NCBI GenBank assembly: GCA_963828385.1
Contig: CAWHEF010000002.1
Coordinates: forward strand, 620,001 to 684,000
Direction: 5' to 3'
From: Bog-756 sp963828385
GTDB lineage: Bacteria > Actinomycetota > Acidimicrobiia > Acidimicrobiales > RAAP-2
DNA length: 64,000 nt
The notes below the pieces were generated by a model, which had not been told where the DNA came from, made no database searches, and worked only from the letters and a program-made list of their open reading frames with translations. Position 1 is the first letter of the stretch. Each line of letters starts with the position of its first letter. The position numbers were made by a program, and so were the translations under genes. Below are positions 1 to 9,166 of the stretch, piece after piece.

Positions 1-541
1 GATGGAGGTACCACTGTCCGGACCGGTCGTCGAAGGTCCACGCCGGCATGGTCGGGTCGAACGCCGCCCGCCAGTTGTTGGGGGGACCGCCGTCGGCTCC
101 CCGGTCACGCCAGACGTACCAGTCCCGATGGCGGGCGTCTTTGCCGCCGGCGGCGTCGACGAACCACGCATGCCGGTCCGAGGTGTGGTTCGGCACCCAG
201 TCGATGATCACCTTGAGGCCACGCCGGTGGGCGTCGGCGAGGAGCCGATCGAACTCGTCGAGGGAGCCGAACAGCGGGTCCACGTCGCAGTAGTCGCTCA
301 CGTCGTAACCGAAGTCGACCATCGGTGACGGGTAGAACGGGGAGATCCACAACGCGTCGACACCGAGCCCGACGAGGTGATCCAGGTGAGCGCGAACTCC
401 GGCGAGGTCGCCCACGCCGTCGCCGTCGGAGTCGGCAAAGGAGCGGGGGTACACCTGGTAGAAGACGGCCTCCTGCCACCACGGGAGGTCCTCGGCGTCC
501 CGTCGTCCGATCGTCTCCTTGGCGACGTTCTCGCTGTGCAC
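1..541 (-). CDS. GH13 alpha-glucosidase (5' part; runs off window)
   Basis: N-terminal 180 residues of a glycoside hydrolase family 13 enzyme of the oligo-1,6-glucosidase / alpha-glucosidase type, which cleaves alpha-glucosides in the cytoplasm. Seen: a family opening with WWQEAVFYQVYPRSF, then DGVGDLAGVRAHLDHL, then the strand with ALWISPFYPSPMVDFGYDV and conserved region I as DWVPNHTSDRHAWF. The catalytic Asp and Glu lie beyond the window. The start is GTG at 541, the only start leaving a normal N-terminus (HSENVAKETIGRRD). The gene cannot be classed more finely without its C-terminal half. Confidence 0.9.
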   Translation of the reverse strand, partial: MHSENVAKETIGRRDAEDLPWWQEAVFYQVYPRSFADSDGDGVGDLAGVRAHLDHLVGLGVDALWISPFYPSPMVDFGYDVSDYCDVDPLFGSLDEFDRLLADAHRRGLKVIIDWVPNHTSDRHAWFVDAAGGKDARHRDWYVWRDRGADGGPPNNWRAAFDPTMPAWTFDDRSGQWYLH

Positions 542-717
542 GCTGAGACGTTAGCAACGGGTCTGCTGCGGCAACGGGTCTGTTGTCTGCACCTCGCTTC
601 AGTTAGAGCCCCCCGGTGCCGAAGAAAGATGGTGGAGCGGGCGGTCCGTGCTCGTTCACGGGAGTGTGCGAGATGATGGAGAGACGGCACGGCGAGGAGC
701 GCTCGTTGGGAGCGACC

Positions 718-1026
718 ATGCCAATCACCGGTAGTGCGTCGAGCGATTACGGAACGGGACGACGGTGTCGGGCTCCCGGCTGCGATGTGCAGCTGTCGCG
801 GTACAACAGCACCGACTGGTGCTCGGCGCACGAGAGCCCGGCATCCGGACACAGACCGTGGAGCGACGCCGAACCGCCTCTCTCCGGCCGGCGCCGGCGG
901 CGCTCGGGCGCCCGTCGTGCCGCGCCGCCCGCCGGTGGTCGGAAGTCGGGACAGGGGCGCGCTCGCGGTGCGAACGCCGAAACGACGGGCCGCACCGTCA
1001 GGGGACGCGACAGCAACGTCGCATGA
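718..1026 (+). CDS. Small basic protein with Cys-rich head
   Basis: About 102 residues. Residues 15-45 hold a compact cluster (RRCRAPGCDVQLSRYN, then WCSAHE) with three Cys and one His spaced as in a small zinc-binding knuckle. The rest is Arg/Pro/Gly-rich and of low complexity. Short actinobacterial proteins with this C-x-PGC-x-LSRYN-type head are common and uncharacterised. ATG 718 is chosen because it sits directly before the conserved head. It faces away from the glucosidase and precedes the SDR operon. The low-complexity tail makes the end less certain than the head. Confidence 0.5.
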   Translation: MPITGSASSDYGTGRRCRAPGCDVQLSRYNSTDWCSAHESPASGHRPWSDAEPPLSGRRRRRSGARRAAPPAGGRKSGQGRARGANAETTGRTVRGRDSNVA

Positions 1027-1154
1027 GGCTCACCGGGCCGCACCCGGTTGAGGCCCGGTCGAAGGGCTGTGGCGCCGACGCTCGGGGGCCCGGGATGCCG
1101 GCCGGCCACCTACACTCCGGGCCAGGACCTCGGACGAACCCGGTGAGGTAGCTC

Positions 1155-1913
1155 ATGTCTGGTCGGTTGGATGGAACGGTGGCGCTCGTCACGGGGGCCT
1201 CGAGCGGCATCGGCGCAGCCACTGCCATGGCGCTGGCGGCCGAGGGCGCCAAGGTCGTCGTTGCCGCCCGGCGCCGAGACCGGCTCGAACGGGTCGTCGA
1301 GGAAGCTGGTGACGCCGACGTCCTGGTGATCGAGACCGACATCACCGAGGACGGCGCACCCGCCGGCATGGTGGAGGACGCCGTGCGTGAGTACGGCCGG
1401 CTCGACATCGTGGTCAACAACGCCGGCGTGATGCTGCTCGGCCCGGTCGTCGGCGCGCCGATCGAGGAGTGGCAGCGGATGGTGGACCTCAACCTGGCGG
1501 CCCTGCTGGCCACCACCCACGCCGCCGTACCCCACCTGCTCGCAGCGGCGGAGAGGGAGCCTCGGAGGGTGGCCGACCTGGTCAACGTGAGCTCGGTCGC
1601 CGGCCGGGTGGCCCGGGCCGGCAGCGGCGTCTACAACGCCACGAAGTTCGGGGTGGGCGCCTTCACCGAGTCGCTGCGCCAGGAGGTGACCGGCCGGCAC
1701 GTGCGGGTGTCGGCCATCGAGCCCGGCATGGTCCTGACCGAGCTCGGCAGTCACAACCGCCCGGAGATCATCGAAGGCATGCGAACCAGGTTCGCCAACG
1801 TGCAGGGACTCGAAGCCGGCGATATCGCCGAGACCATCCTCTTCACCGTCACCCGGCCGAGGCGGATGGCGGTCAACGAGGTGCTCGTCCGGCCGACCGA
1901 GCAGGAGGGCTGA
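1155..1913 (+). CDS. Short-chain dehydrogenase/reductase
   Basis: NAD(P)-dependent oxidoreductase of 252 residues, classical SDR fold. Seen: cofactor motif TGASSGIG near residue 14, NNAG near residue 86, catalytic Ser in NVSSVAG, and YNATK for the Tyr-Lys pair. The length is typical. The substrate cannot be read from sequence. It starts a run of four co-directional genes: the next begins directly after its stop. With the two hotdog proteins this suggests acyl-CoA or carbonyl metabolism (inference). Confidence 0.9.
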   Translation: MSGRLDGTVALVTGASSGIGAATAMALAAEGAKVVVAARRRDRLERVVEEAGDADVLVIETDITEDGAPAGMVEDAVREYGRLDIVVNNAGVMLLGPVVGAPIEEWQRMVDLNLAALLATTHAAVPHLLAAAEREPRRVADLVNVSSVAGRVARAGSGVYNATKFGVGAFTESLRQEVTGRHVRVSAIEPGMVLTELGSHNRPEIIEGMRTRFANVQGLEAGDIAETILFTVTRPRRMAVNEVLVRPTEQEG

Positions 1914-2828
1914 TTGGCTGTCGGCCACGGCCCGGCGTCCGATCGTTTCCTCGGTGACCTCCGACTCGTTGGGGACCTGCGCCCGAGCCACGGCGCCGTC
2001 GTGAGGATCCCGGTCGTGCCCGAGCTCTGCGACGCTGCCGGAGGGGTCAGAGCCGGCGTCATGGCCACGCTCGTCGACGTCGTCGGAGGAGTGGCTGCCG
2101 CCCGGGGTATGCACCCCAGGCGAACGGCGACCGCCGACCTCGCCATCGAGATCGTCGAACCGGCCATTGGGCCCTTCGTCGAGGCTCGGAGCACCACCCT
2201 CCGGGTGGGGAGCACGACCTTCGTCATCGAAGCGAGCGTCTTCGACGTCGACCCGGCCGGGGGCACCCCGGACCGCCAGGTCGCATGGGCCACGATGACA
2301 TTCGCTGTGCTCGACCGGCCCGCACCGGGCGAGAACCCTCCGGCATGGCGCGATCCACCGTCGCACTGGACGACGACCGGCTCGGGGTTCGCCGTTCCTG
2401 TCGACGACGCACTCGGCATCACCGTGGTGGATCCGGCCCGCGGCATGGCGTCGCTGCCGGTGGGTCAGTACGTCCGCAATTCGTTCGGCGCCGCCCAGGG
2501 CGGGGTCCTCGCCCTCCTGGCCGAGATCGCCGCCGAGGAGGCGATCGCCTGCCGTGTCGGGGCTGAACCGACCGTCACCGACCTCCATATGGCCTACCTG
2601 TCCCTCGGACGCGCCGGCCCCATCGTCTCCCGGGCCACCGTGCTCGGGGACAGGTCCCGCCGTCGGGATTCGTCGGCCGCCCATTCTCGCCACAGCGCCG
2701 TGGTCGAGTTGCGCGACCGAGGCGGGGCGGGCCGGATGACCACGCTCGTCACGGTGGGGGCGTCTGTGGGAGAGGGTCAAAACGCGATGGCGATCGAACC
2801 GACGACGTCGTCCCCGGTGTCGCCGTGA
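1914..2828 (+). CDS. Double-hotdog acyl-CoA thioesterase-like protein
   Basis: 304 residues containing two hotdog-like halves of the PaaI/4HBT type. In the first half, PELCDAAGGVRAGVMATLVD contains the helix-entry motif. In the second half, VRNSFGAAQGGVLALLAE is the equivalent segment. Such proteins hydrolyse or bind acyl-CoA thioesters. The start is taken as TTG 1914, immediately after the SDR stop; a downstream start is possible because the first residues are not conserved-looking. It overlaps the next gene by 4 nt (GTGA), so the two are translationally coupled and are probably tandem duplicates. Confidence 0.75.
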   Translation: MAVGHGPASDRFLGDLRLVGDLRPSHGAVVRIPVVPELCDAAGGVRAGVMATLVDVVGGVAAARGMHPRRTATADLAIEIVEPAIGPFVEARSTTLRVGSTTFVIEASVFDVDPAGGTPDRQVAWATMTFAVLDRPAPGENPPAWRDPPSHWTTTGSGFAVPVDDALGITVVDPARGMASLPVGQYVRNSFGAAQGGVLALLAEIAAEEAIACRVGAEPTVTDLHMAYLSLGRAGPIVSRATVLGDRSRRRDSSAAHSRHSAVVELRDRGGAGRMTTLVTVGASVGEGQNAMAIEPTTSSPVSP

Positions 2829-3769
2829 CGCCGGGCCGACAGGCGGCCGAACCCACATCCTCGTCCATCAGCTCGATGCGGGTGAGCGACTACTTCCGGC
2901 TCCAGCGCTGGGAGATTCCCCGGTCGGGAGACGAGCAACCTGCCGAGCTCGGTGGCCGGGTCCCGGTCGACGCTCACCTGCGCGGGCCGGCGGGAGGGCT
3001 CGTCATCGGTGGTCTCCTGAGCGCGGTCGACTCGCTCGGCGGGATGACAGCAGGACTCGCCGTCCTCCCCCGTTGGATCGTGACGACCAACATGATGGCG
3101 ACACTCGTCCGTCCCTCCCACGCCGGACCGCTGCGGCTGCACAGCCGGGTGGTGCGGCGGGGACGCAACTCGGTCGTCGTCGCCGTCGACATCGTCGACG
3201 AAGGCGACCACGACCGGGCGGTGGCCATGGTCGTGCAGACCTGCGCCGTGCTCGACGCCGACCGGCGCGACCTGCACTTCGACCGGCCCGTGGTCGTCGA
3301 CATGCCCCCGGAAGCGGCCTCTCCCGTGGTCCCGGCGGAATTCTTCGGGATCGAGCCGGAGGGCGGTCCGGTCACCCGCCTGACGCTCAGCGACCATCTC
3401 CGTAACCCGTGGGGAATCCTCCACGGCGGTGCTGTCGCCGTGCTCGCCGACATCGCAGCCACCCGGGCGGTCGCCGACCGGGACCGGCCCGGCGAGGCGG
3501 ACCTGCTGGCCACCGGTGACGTGGTGCTCCACTACCTGCGACCGTCACGGACGGGCCCGATCGATGCTCGGTGCACGGTCCTCGGTGGCGGGTCCGGCCG
3601 GCATGTGGTCCGGGTCGAGCTGCGCGACGTCGGGGCCGGCGATCGGGTCGTCGGCACTGGGTCGGTGGAGGTCCTCGACTGGTCGGGCGCGCCGCTCGCC
3701 ATCGGCGCCGATCTGCCCGTTGGCGGCGGTCCGGCGTGCGGCGGTCCGGCGTGCGGCAGCCCGGCGTAA
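2825..3769 (+). CDS. Second double-hotdog thioesterase-like protein
   Basis: 314 residues with the same two-domain plan as its upstream neighbour. The first half has RGPAGGLVIGGLLSAVDS, the second LSDHLRNPWGILHGGAVAVL, the classic N-x-x-G-x-x-HGG-type hotdog helix. The GTG at 2825 overlaps the previous stop. The C-terminus is a short GGPACG repeat of low complexity. Four hotdog folds in two coupled genes could form a hetero-oligomeric thioesterase (inference). Confidence 0.78.
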   Translation: MTPGRQAAEPTSSSISSMRVSDYFRLQRWEIPRSGDEQPAELGGRVPVDAHLRGPAGGLVIGGLLSAVDSLGGMTAGLAVLPRWIVTTNMMATLVRPSHAGPLRLHSRVVRRGRNSVVVAVDIVDEGDHDRAVAMVVQTCAVLDADRRDLHFDRPVVVDMPPEAASPVVPAEFFGIEPEGGPVTRLTLSDHLRNPWGILHGGAVAVLADIAATRAVADRDRPGEADLLATGDVVLHYLRPSRTGPIDARCTVLGGGSGRHVVRVELRDVGAGDRVVGTGSVEVLDWSGAPLAIGADLPVGGGPACGGPACGSPA

Positions 3770-3778
3770 GGTACCCGG

Positions 3779-4678
3779 GTGAGCTCGAGTTCCAGACCCG
3801 ACGTGCCGTCGATGACGGGAAAGCACGTGGTCGTGACCGGCGGGAACTCGGGGATCGGCAAGGCCACGGCATCGGCTCTGGCCCGGGCGGGCGCCGAGGT
3901 CGTGATCACGGCCCGCGACGAGCAGCGCGGACGCAAGGCCCTCCGTGACATCCGGGATGAATCGGGGTCCGACCGGGTGGAGCTGGTGATCTTCGACCTC
4001 GGTGACCTGGCCTCGATCCGCAGCGGGACCGAGCGCATCCTCCAACTGCTGCCGAGCATCGAAGTGCTCGTCAACAATGCCGGGCTGGTCCTGAGCCGGC
4101 GATCGGAGACCGTCGACGGGTTCGAGGCGACGTTCGGCATCAACCACCTCGGGCCCTTCTACCTGACGCAGCTCCTCACCGACCGACTGGTGGCGTCGGC
4201 CCCGGCCAGGGTGGTCAACGTCTCCTCGTCGGCCCACTCCTCGGCCCGCGGCGGGCTCGATTTCGACGACCTCCAGTCCAACCGGGGCTACCAGGGGATG
4301 CAGGTCTACGGTCGGTCAAAGCTGGCCAACATCCTCTTCACCACGGAGCTGGCCCGCCGGCTGGCCGGGACAGGGGTGACGGCGAACGCCCTCCATCCCG
4401 GGGTGGTGGCGACCGGGTACGCACGCGACGGCGACACGTCCGGGATCCTGGCCTTCGGGGTCCAGGTGATCAGGCCGTTCGTCCTCTCTCCGGAAAAGGG
4501 GGCGCGAACCTCGGTGTACCTGGCGTCCTCGCCCGAGGTGGCCGAGGTCTCCGGGAAGTACTTCGTCAAGTGCCGGGAGCGATCCCCGTCGGCGGCGGCC
4601 CGGGACCCCGAGGCGGCCCGTCGCCTCTGGGAGGTCTCAGAGGAGCTGGTGTCAGGGGCGGTGGCGCAGGCCGACTGA
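3779..4678 (+). CDS. SDR, retinol dehydrogenase-like
   Basis: 299-residue NAD(P)-dependent short-chain dehydrogenase of the RDH/WW-oxidoreductase-like type. Seen: TGGNSGIGKA near residue 18, VLVNNAG, INHLGPFYLTQLL, catalytic Ser in NVSSSAHS and YGRSK. This subfamily typically acts on hydrophobic alcohols or ketones. It follows the second hotdog gene after 9 nt and so likely belongs to the same transcript. GTG 3779 is used. The substrate is unknown. Confidence 0.88.
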   Translation: MSSSSRPDVPSMTGKHVVVTGGNSGIGKATASALARAGAEVVITARDEQRGRKALRDIRDESGSDRVELVIFDLGDLASIRSGTERILQLLPSIEVLVNNAGLVLSRRSETVDGFEATFGINHLGPFYLTQLLTDRLVASAPARVVNVSSSAHSSARGGLDFDDLQSNRGYQGMQVYGRSKLANILFTTELARRLAGTGVTANALHPGVVATGYARDGDTSGILAFGVQVIRPFVLSPEKGARTSVYLASSPEVAEVSGKYFVKCRERSPSAAARDPEAARRLWEVSEELVSGAVAQAD

Positions 4679-4798
4679 GCACGAGGGTCCGCGCCTTCTC
4701 CTGACCCGCTTCCTATCGTTTGCCGGTGCAGGTGGTATCCAAGTACCGACGGAGCGAGATCTCCGATCCGAGCTCCGGGTGATCGACAGGAGGATCCC

Positions 4799-5383
4799 AT
4801 GTCCACGAACGGCGAGATCGGTCTCGATCCGGAGCAGCGCGATGTCCTACACGCCGTCGGGAAGTCGTGGGGATGGGTCCTCTTCTTCGGGATCGTCACG
4901 CTGATCCTCGGGATCGTCGTCGTCATCGAGCCGAGGAACACCGTCTACGCCTTTGCCGTCGTCGTCGGGATCTGGCTGTTCGTCGCCGGGCTGTTCCGTA
5001 TCGTCGAAGCGATCGCAGCCAGCCACGAGAGCGGCGGCGATCGGTGGCTGATGGTCCTCCTCGGTCTCTTCTCGGTGTTCATCGGCATCCTCTTCCTCCG
5101 GCGCACCGAGGAGACGGTGACGACGCTCGCATTCCTGCTCGGGCTGTTCTGGGTCATCGGCGGCATCGCCGAGTTCTTCCACGCCTACATCGATGTCGGC
5201 GGTCCGGCCCGGGGATGGCGTCTCGCTACCGGGGTGCTGGCGTTTCTCGCCGGGATCGCCGCCCTCGTCGTCCCCAACCTGACGCTCGACACGCTCGCCG
5301 TCATCATCGGGGTGTGGTTGATCGTCTACGGCGTGCTCGAGATCGCCCTCTCCACCCAGGTGAAGAAGTTGGCCGGAGTGTAA
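4799..5383 (+). CDS. HdeD-family membrane protein (DUF308)
   Basis: 194-residue integral membrane protein with about six hydrophobic segments and repeated G-x-W-L/F turns (GIWLFVAGLFRI, GLFWVIGGIAEF, GVWLIVYGVLEI), as in the HdeD/DUF308 family linked in E. coli to acid tolerance. ATG 4799 is preceded by AGGAGG at about 4790. The spacing of 120 nt from the preceding SDR suggests its own promoter. Its function in actinobacteria is not established. Confidence 0.85.
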   Translation: MSTNGEIGLDPEQRDVLHAVGKSWGWVLFFGIVTLILGIVVVIEPRNTVYAFAVVVGIWLFVAGLFRIVEAIAASHESGGDRWLMVLLGLFSVFIGILFLRRTEETVTTLAFLLGLFWVIGGIAEFFHAYIDVGGPARGWRLATGVLAFLAGIAALVVPNLTLDTLAVIIGVWLIVYGVLEIALSTQVKKLAGV

Positions 5384-5446
5384 CCGACGCCTGCGAGATG
5401 CCTGGCCCGGTCGGCGCCGGCGCGGACGGACAACTGCCATCGCGGA

Positions 5447-6772
5447 TCAGGGCGGCTCGCCTTCGGCCAGCTCGCTGGCCGCCTCGGCAATGCCCCGGCT
5501 CCGGGGCCCGGCCGGGAGCGGCATCCCCCCTCCCCGGTCATGGCGGAGCGCCGGCACCCTCCAGAGCAGCACCCCCACCCCGACCAGGCAGGCGAGACCC
5601 CCGGACCATACGGCGAACTGCGGACCTCCGATCGCCGCCGTCAGGCCCGTCTCGGCATCGCCAAGGCGGGGACCGCCGGCGACGACGGCGAAGAAGGTCC
5701 CCGACAGCCTTCCCTGGAGGTGGTCGGGAACAGTGCGCTGCTGCACCGCCTGGCGGAAGACGGCCGAGATCACGTCGGCGGCACCGGCGAGAGCGAGCAG
5801 GGCCAGTCCCATCCACAGGATCGAGACGAGGCCGAAGGCGGTGATGGACGCCCCCCAGATGGTCACGCAGACGGCGATGGCCGGGCCCTGGCGACGAAGG
5901 CGTCCGCACCATCCCGTGAACAGCGACCCGATGAGCGAACCGGCCCCGGGGGCGGCATAGAGGAGCCCCACGACCCCGGCCCCACCACCGAACAACCCCG
6001 TCCCGAGTGCCGGGAAGACCGCCCGCGGCATGCCGAAGACCATGGCGTTCAAGTCGATCCAGTACGTAGCTGACAGCAGCTTCTCTGTGCGCAGATGGGC
6101 GAACCCCTCGGCCATGGATCGCAGGCTCATGGGTGTGCCGCCGCCTGTGGGGACGAGAGCCGGCAAGAGGGCGGCGGCGAGGAGCGCCACGGCGTAGGTG
6201 GCGGCGTCGATTCCGTACACGGCACCCAGCCCGACGGTGGAGATGAGCAAACCGGCGAGCGCCGGCCCGGCCACGAAGGCCAGCTGTGAGATCGTGGTCT
6301 GGAGGGCAATGGACGAGGTCACGTCGGCCTCGTCGACGAGCATGGGAAGGGCGGCTCGGCGGGCGGGCCAATCGACGCCCTGGAAGGCCGCCCCGAACGC
6401 GGTGCAGACGAAGAGGGGCCAGACCGCCGGGTGGGGGCGGGCGGCGTTGACCACCAGCCCGGCCACGGCTCCGGCCATGGCCACCTGCGAGAGCATCAAG
6501 ACGCGGCGGCGGTCGATGGCGTCGGCGAGGGCACCGCCGCACAGCGCTCCGGCGAGCAGCGGCACCAGCTGGACCACACCGACCAGGCCGACGACGAGGG
6601 TTGAGCGGGTGAGCCGGTACGCCTGGAACGACACGGCCACGATGGTGAGCTGGGTTCCGAGACCCGAGATCACCTGCCCGGCCCACAGGCGGCGGAAGTG
6701 CGGGTGCCTGCGCAGCGGCGAGACGTCGATGATCAGGCGGCCCATCGACGTAACCGTAACCATCGCGGGCAA
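5447..6772 (-). CDS. MFS exporter, EntS/DHA3-like
   Basis: Major facilitator superfamily permease, about 430-441 residues, 12 hydrophobic segments. The opening HPHFRRLWAGQVISGLGTQL and the cytoplasmic loop with GALADAIDRRRVL are typical of the DHA3/EntS group that exports siderophores or drugs. ATG 6745 (MGRLI) is an alternative start. It is convergent with HdeD. The substrate is unknown. Confidence 0.88.
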   Translation of the reverse strand: MPAMVTVTSMGRLIIDVSPLRRHPHFRRLWAGQVISGLGTQLTIVAVSFQAYRLTRSTLVVGLVGVVQLVPLLAGALCGGALADAIDRRRVLMLSQVAMAGAVAGLVVNAARPHPAVWPLFVCTAFGAAFQGVDWPARRAALPMLVDEADVTSSIALQTTISQLAFVAGPALAGLLISTVGLGAVYGIDAATYAVALLAAALLPALVPTGGGTPMSLRSMAEGFAHLRTEKLLSATYWIDLNAMVFGMPRAVFPALGTGLFGGGAGVVGLLYAAPGAGSLIGSLFTGWCGRLRRQGPAIAVCVTIWGASITAFGLVSILWMGLALLALAGAADVISAVFRQAVQQRTVPDHLQGRLSGTFFAVVAGGPRLGDAETGLTAAIGGPQFAVWSGGLACLVGVGVLLWRVPALRHDRGGGMPLPAGPRSRGIAEAASELAEGEPP

Positions 6773-6864
6773 AGCCCCTGCCCGGAGGGGTGAGTGGGGG
6801 ACGGTGCCCCACCCGGGCCGGCGTTGTCCCCGTTCGCATCCTCAAGACCGGTACAATTGAAGCT

Positions 6865-7080
6865 GTGACGACCGAGCATGGGGCGCGCGAGCACCCGGTC
6901 CGACCTTCGGAACCGGCCTCGTCGGAGCCCGGTGCACCGCAGCCGACGCCCCCGGATACCGCGCCTCCGATGGCCGTGTCGATCGCCGGAGTGTCGAGAG
7001 CATGTAGCCGGAAGGCGCTCGTCTCCAGTGCCAGAGCGGTTCGCGAGAAGCTCTCGTCGGAGCGATCGCGCGGACGATAG
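6865..7080 (+). CDS. Possible leaderless small protein (71 aa)
   Basis: A 71-residue frame opening at GTG 6865, only 7 nt after a TACAAT hexamer (6852-6857) that looks like a -10 box. This is the layout of a leaderless actinobacterial mRNA. The protein is Pro/Glu-rich at first and basic at the C-terminus, with no recognised domain. It lies between two convergent-facing reverse-strand genes and could instead be noncoding. Confidence 0.3.
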   Translation: MTTEHGAREHPVRPSEPASSEPGAPQPTPPDTAPPMAVSIAGVSRACSRKALVSSARAVREKLSSERSRGR

Positions 7081-7109
7081 CTCAGAGGGTAGGCCGTAGG
7101 TCTCCGAGC

Positions 7110-9017
7110 TCAGATGAGGTCGGGGTGGGCTTGCCGCTCGAACTGGATGCGGTAGAGCTCGGCGTAGAGCCCTCCCGCTTCGAGCAGCTCCTCGTGTCGA
7201 CCGCGTTCCACGATGCGACCGTGGTCGAGCACGAGGATCAGGTCGGCCTCGCGGACCGTCGAGAGTCGGTGGGCGATCACGAGCGACGTGCGGTCACAGA
7301 GCGCCGCCGCCAGTGCCTTCTGGATGGCCGCCTCCGACTCGGAGTCGAGATGGGCGGTGGCCTCGTCGAGGACCACGACCTCGGGTGCTTTGAGCAGGAT
7401 GCGGGCGATCGCCATCCGCTGCTTCTCGCCCCCCGACAGGCGGTAGCCGCGATCGCCGACCACGGTGTCGAGGCCGTCGGGGAGGTTGGCCACCATGGTG
7501 GCGATCTGTGCGCCGGCGAGGGCCGAGTCCAGCTCGCGCTCGGTGGCGTCCGGCTTGGCGTAGAGCAGGTTGTCGCGGATGGTCTCGTGGAAGAGGTGCG
7601 CGTCCTGGGTCACCACGCCGATCGTGGCGGCGAGAGACTCGAAGGAGGTGTCCCTGACGTCGAGGCCGTTGATGCGGACCGCCCCCGACCCCACGTCGTA
7701 GAGGCGGGGCAGCAGCTGGCTGATGGTCGTCTTGCCTGCCCCCGAGGGCCCGACCAGGGCGACCAGCTGGCCGGGCTCGGCCGTGAAGGTCACGTCGAAG
7801 AGGACCTGGTGGGAGACCGTCGAGTCCAGCACGGTGACCGTCTCCAGGGATGCGAGTGACACCTCGTCGGCTGATGGGTAGCGGAAGTCGACGTGGTCGA
7901 ACTCGACCCTGGCCGGACCCGGCGGGATCGGCACGGGATCGGCCTTCTCGTCGACCATGGGCGGGAGGTCGAGGATCTCGAACACCCTGTCGAAGGAGAC
8001 GAGCGCCGTCATCACGTCGATCTGGACGTTCGACAGCGCCGTGAGGGGCGCGTAGAGCCGGGTCAGGTAGGAGGCGAGGGCGACGACCGTGCCGATCGAG
8101 AGGGCGCCGTCCACCGCCTGGATGCCGCCCCACCCGTAGACGACGGCGGTGGCCAGCGCGGCGGTCAAGGTCAGGGCGGCGATGAAGAAGCGGGCGTACA
8201 TCGCCTGGGTCACGCCGATGTCACGGACCCGTGCCGCCTTGTGCTCGAACGAGCGCTGCTCCTGCCGGGGCCGGCCGAACAGCTTCACCAGAAGGGCGCC
8301 GGAGACGTTGAACCGCTCGGTCATCGTGTTGTTCATCTGCGCGTTCAGCCCGTAGGACTCTCTGGTGATGGAAGACAGACGACGACCCACCCGTTTGGCG
8401 GGGACGACGAAGACCGGGAGGATAACGAGACTGACCAACGTGATCTGCCACGACAGCAGGAACATGACGACGAGCACCAGTGACACGCTGATCAGGTTGG
8501 AGACGACCGAGGAAAGCGTGTCGGTGAACGCCTGCTGGGCGCCGATGACGTCGTTGTTGAGCCTCGAGATGAGCGCACCGGTCTGGGTGCGGGTGAAGAA
8601 GGCGATGGGCATCCGCTGGATGTGGGCGAAGACCTTCGAGCGCATGTCGTAGATCAGACCCTCGCCCACCTTGGCCGACACCCAACGAATACCGATGGTG
8701 AGCGCCGTGTCGGTCACGGCGACGGCACCGGCCACGAGCGAGAGCACGACGATCAGCGTCTTGTCGTGCCTGACGATGCCGTTGTTGATGATGGACCTGA
8801 ACAGCAGGGGATTGATCACGCCCACCACGGCGTCGAGCGTCACGAGTACGAGGAAGCCGGCCAGGATGGTCCGGTAAGGCCTGGCGAACGTGATCATTCG
8901 CCGGGTCGTGCCCTTCGTCACCCGCTGCTGGACGACCGAGTCGTCGCGGCGCATCGAGCGCATGACCGAACCGAACTGGACGCCCCCTCCGCCCATGCCG
9001 TGGCCCATCATGGACAT
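7110..9017 (-). CDS. ABC exporter, fused TM-ATPase
   Basis: 635-residue half-transporter of the MsbA/LmrA type, working as a dimer in the membrane to export hydrophobic compounds. Order: a short basic cytoplasmic head, six TM helices (about residues 45-340), then an ATPase domain with Walker A GPSGAGKTT, signature LSGGEKQRMA, Walker B VVVLDEATAHLD and H-loop IAHRLST. A His/Gly/Met-rich N-terminus (MSMMGHGMGGGG) may bind metal (inference). Monocistronic. The substrate is not predictable. Confidence 0.93.
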   Translation of the reverse strand: MSMMGHGMGGGGVQFGSVMRSMRRDDSVVQQRVTKGTTRRMITFARPYRTILAGFLVLVTLDAVVGVINPLLFRSIINNGIVRHDKTLIVVLSLVAGAVAVTDTALTIGIRWVSAKVGEGLIYDMRSKVFAHIQRMPIAFFTRTQTGALISRLNNDVIGAQQAFTDTLSSVVSNLISVSLVLVVMFLLSWQITLVSLVILPVFVVPAKRVGRRLSSITRESYGLNAQMNNTMTERFNVSGALLVKLFGRPRQEQRSFEHKAARVRDIGVTQAMYARFFIAALTLTAALATAVVYGWGGIQAVDGALSIGTVVALASYLTRLYAPLTALSNVQIDVMTALVSFDRVFEILDLPPMVDEKADPVPIPPGPARVEFDHVDFRYPSADEVSLASLETVTVLDSTVSHQVLFDVTFTAEPGQLVALVGPSGAGKTTISQLLPRLYDVGSGAVRINGLDVRDTSFESLAATIGVVTQDAHLFHETIRDNLLYAKPDATERELDSALAGAQIATMVANLPDGLDTVVGDRGYRLSGGEKQRMAIARILLKAPEVVVLDEATAHLDSESEAAIQKALAAALCDRTSLVIAHRLSTVREADLILVLDHGRIVERGRHEELLEAGGLYAELYRIQFERQAHPDLI

Positions 9018-9166
9018 GGCGGCGGGTTACTCCTCCTTGTGCGGTCTTCTCCGACGATGCGACCCATGCCCGGACCCTACAGTTCTCCCTCATCGGGCCG
9101 AACGCTCCGGTCGGGCACGGCGCCGGCAGCATTCGCCGAGACGAGTGAACTCACAGGCGGCGGGGA

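Noticed and set aside
1110..2858. 582-residue reverse-strand frame
   Set aside because: Antisense to an SDR and a hotdog gene with clear motifs; composition is that of an antisense shadow.
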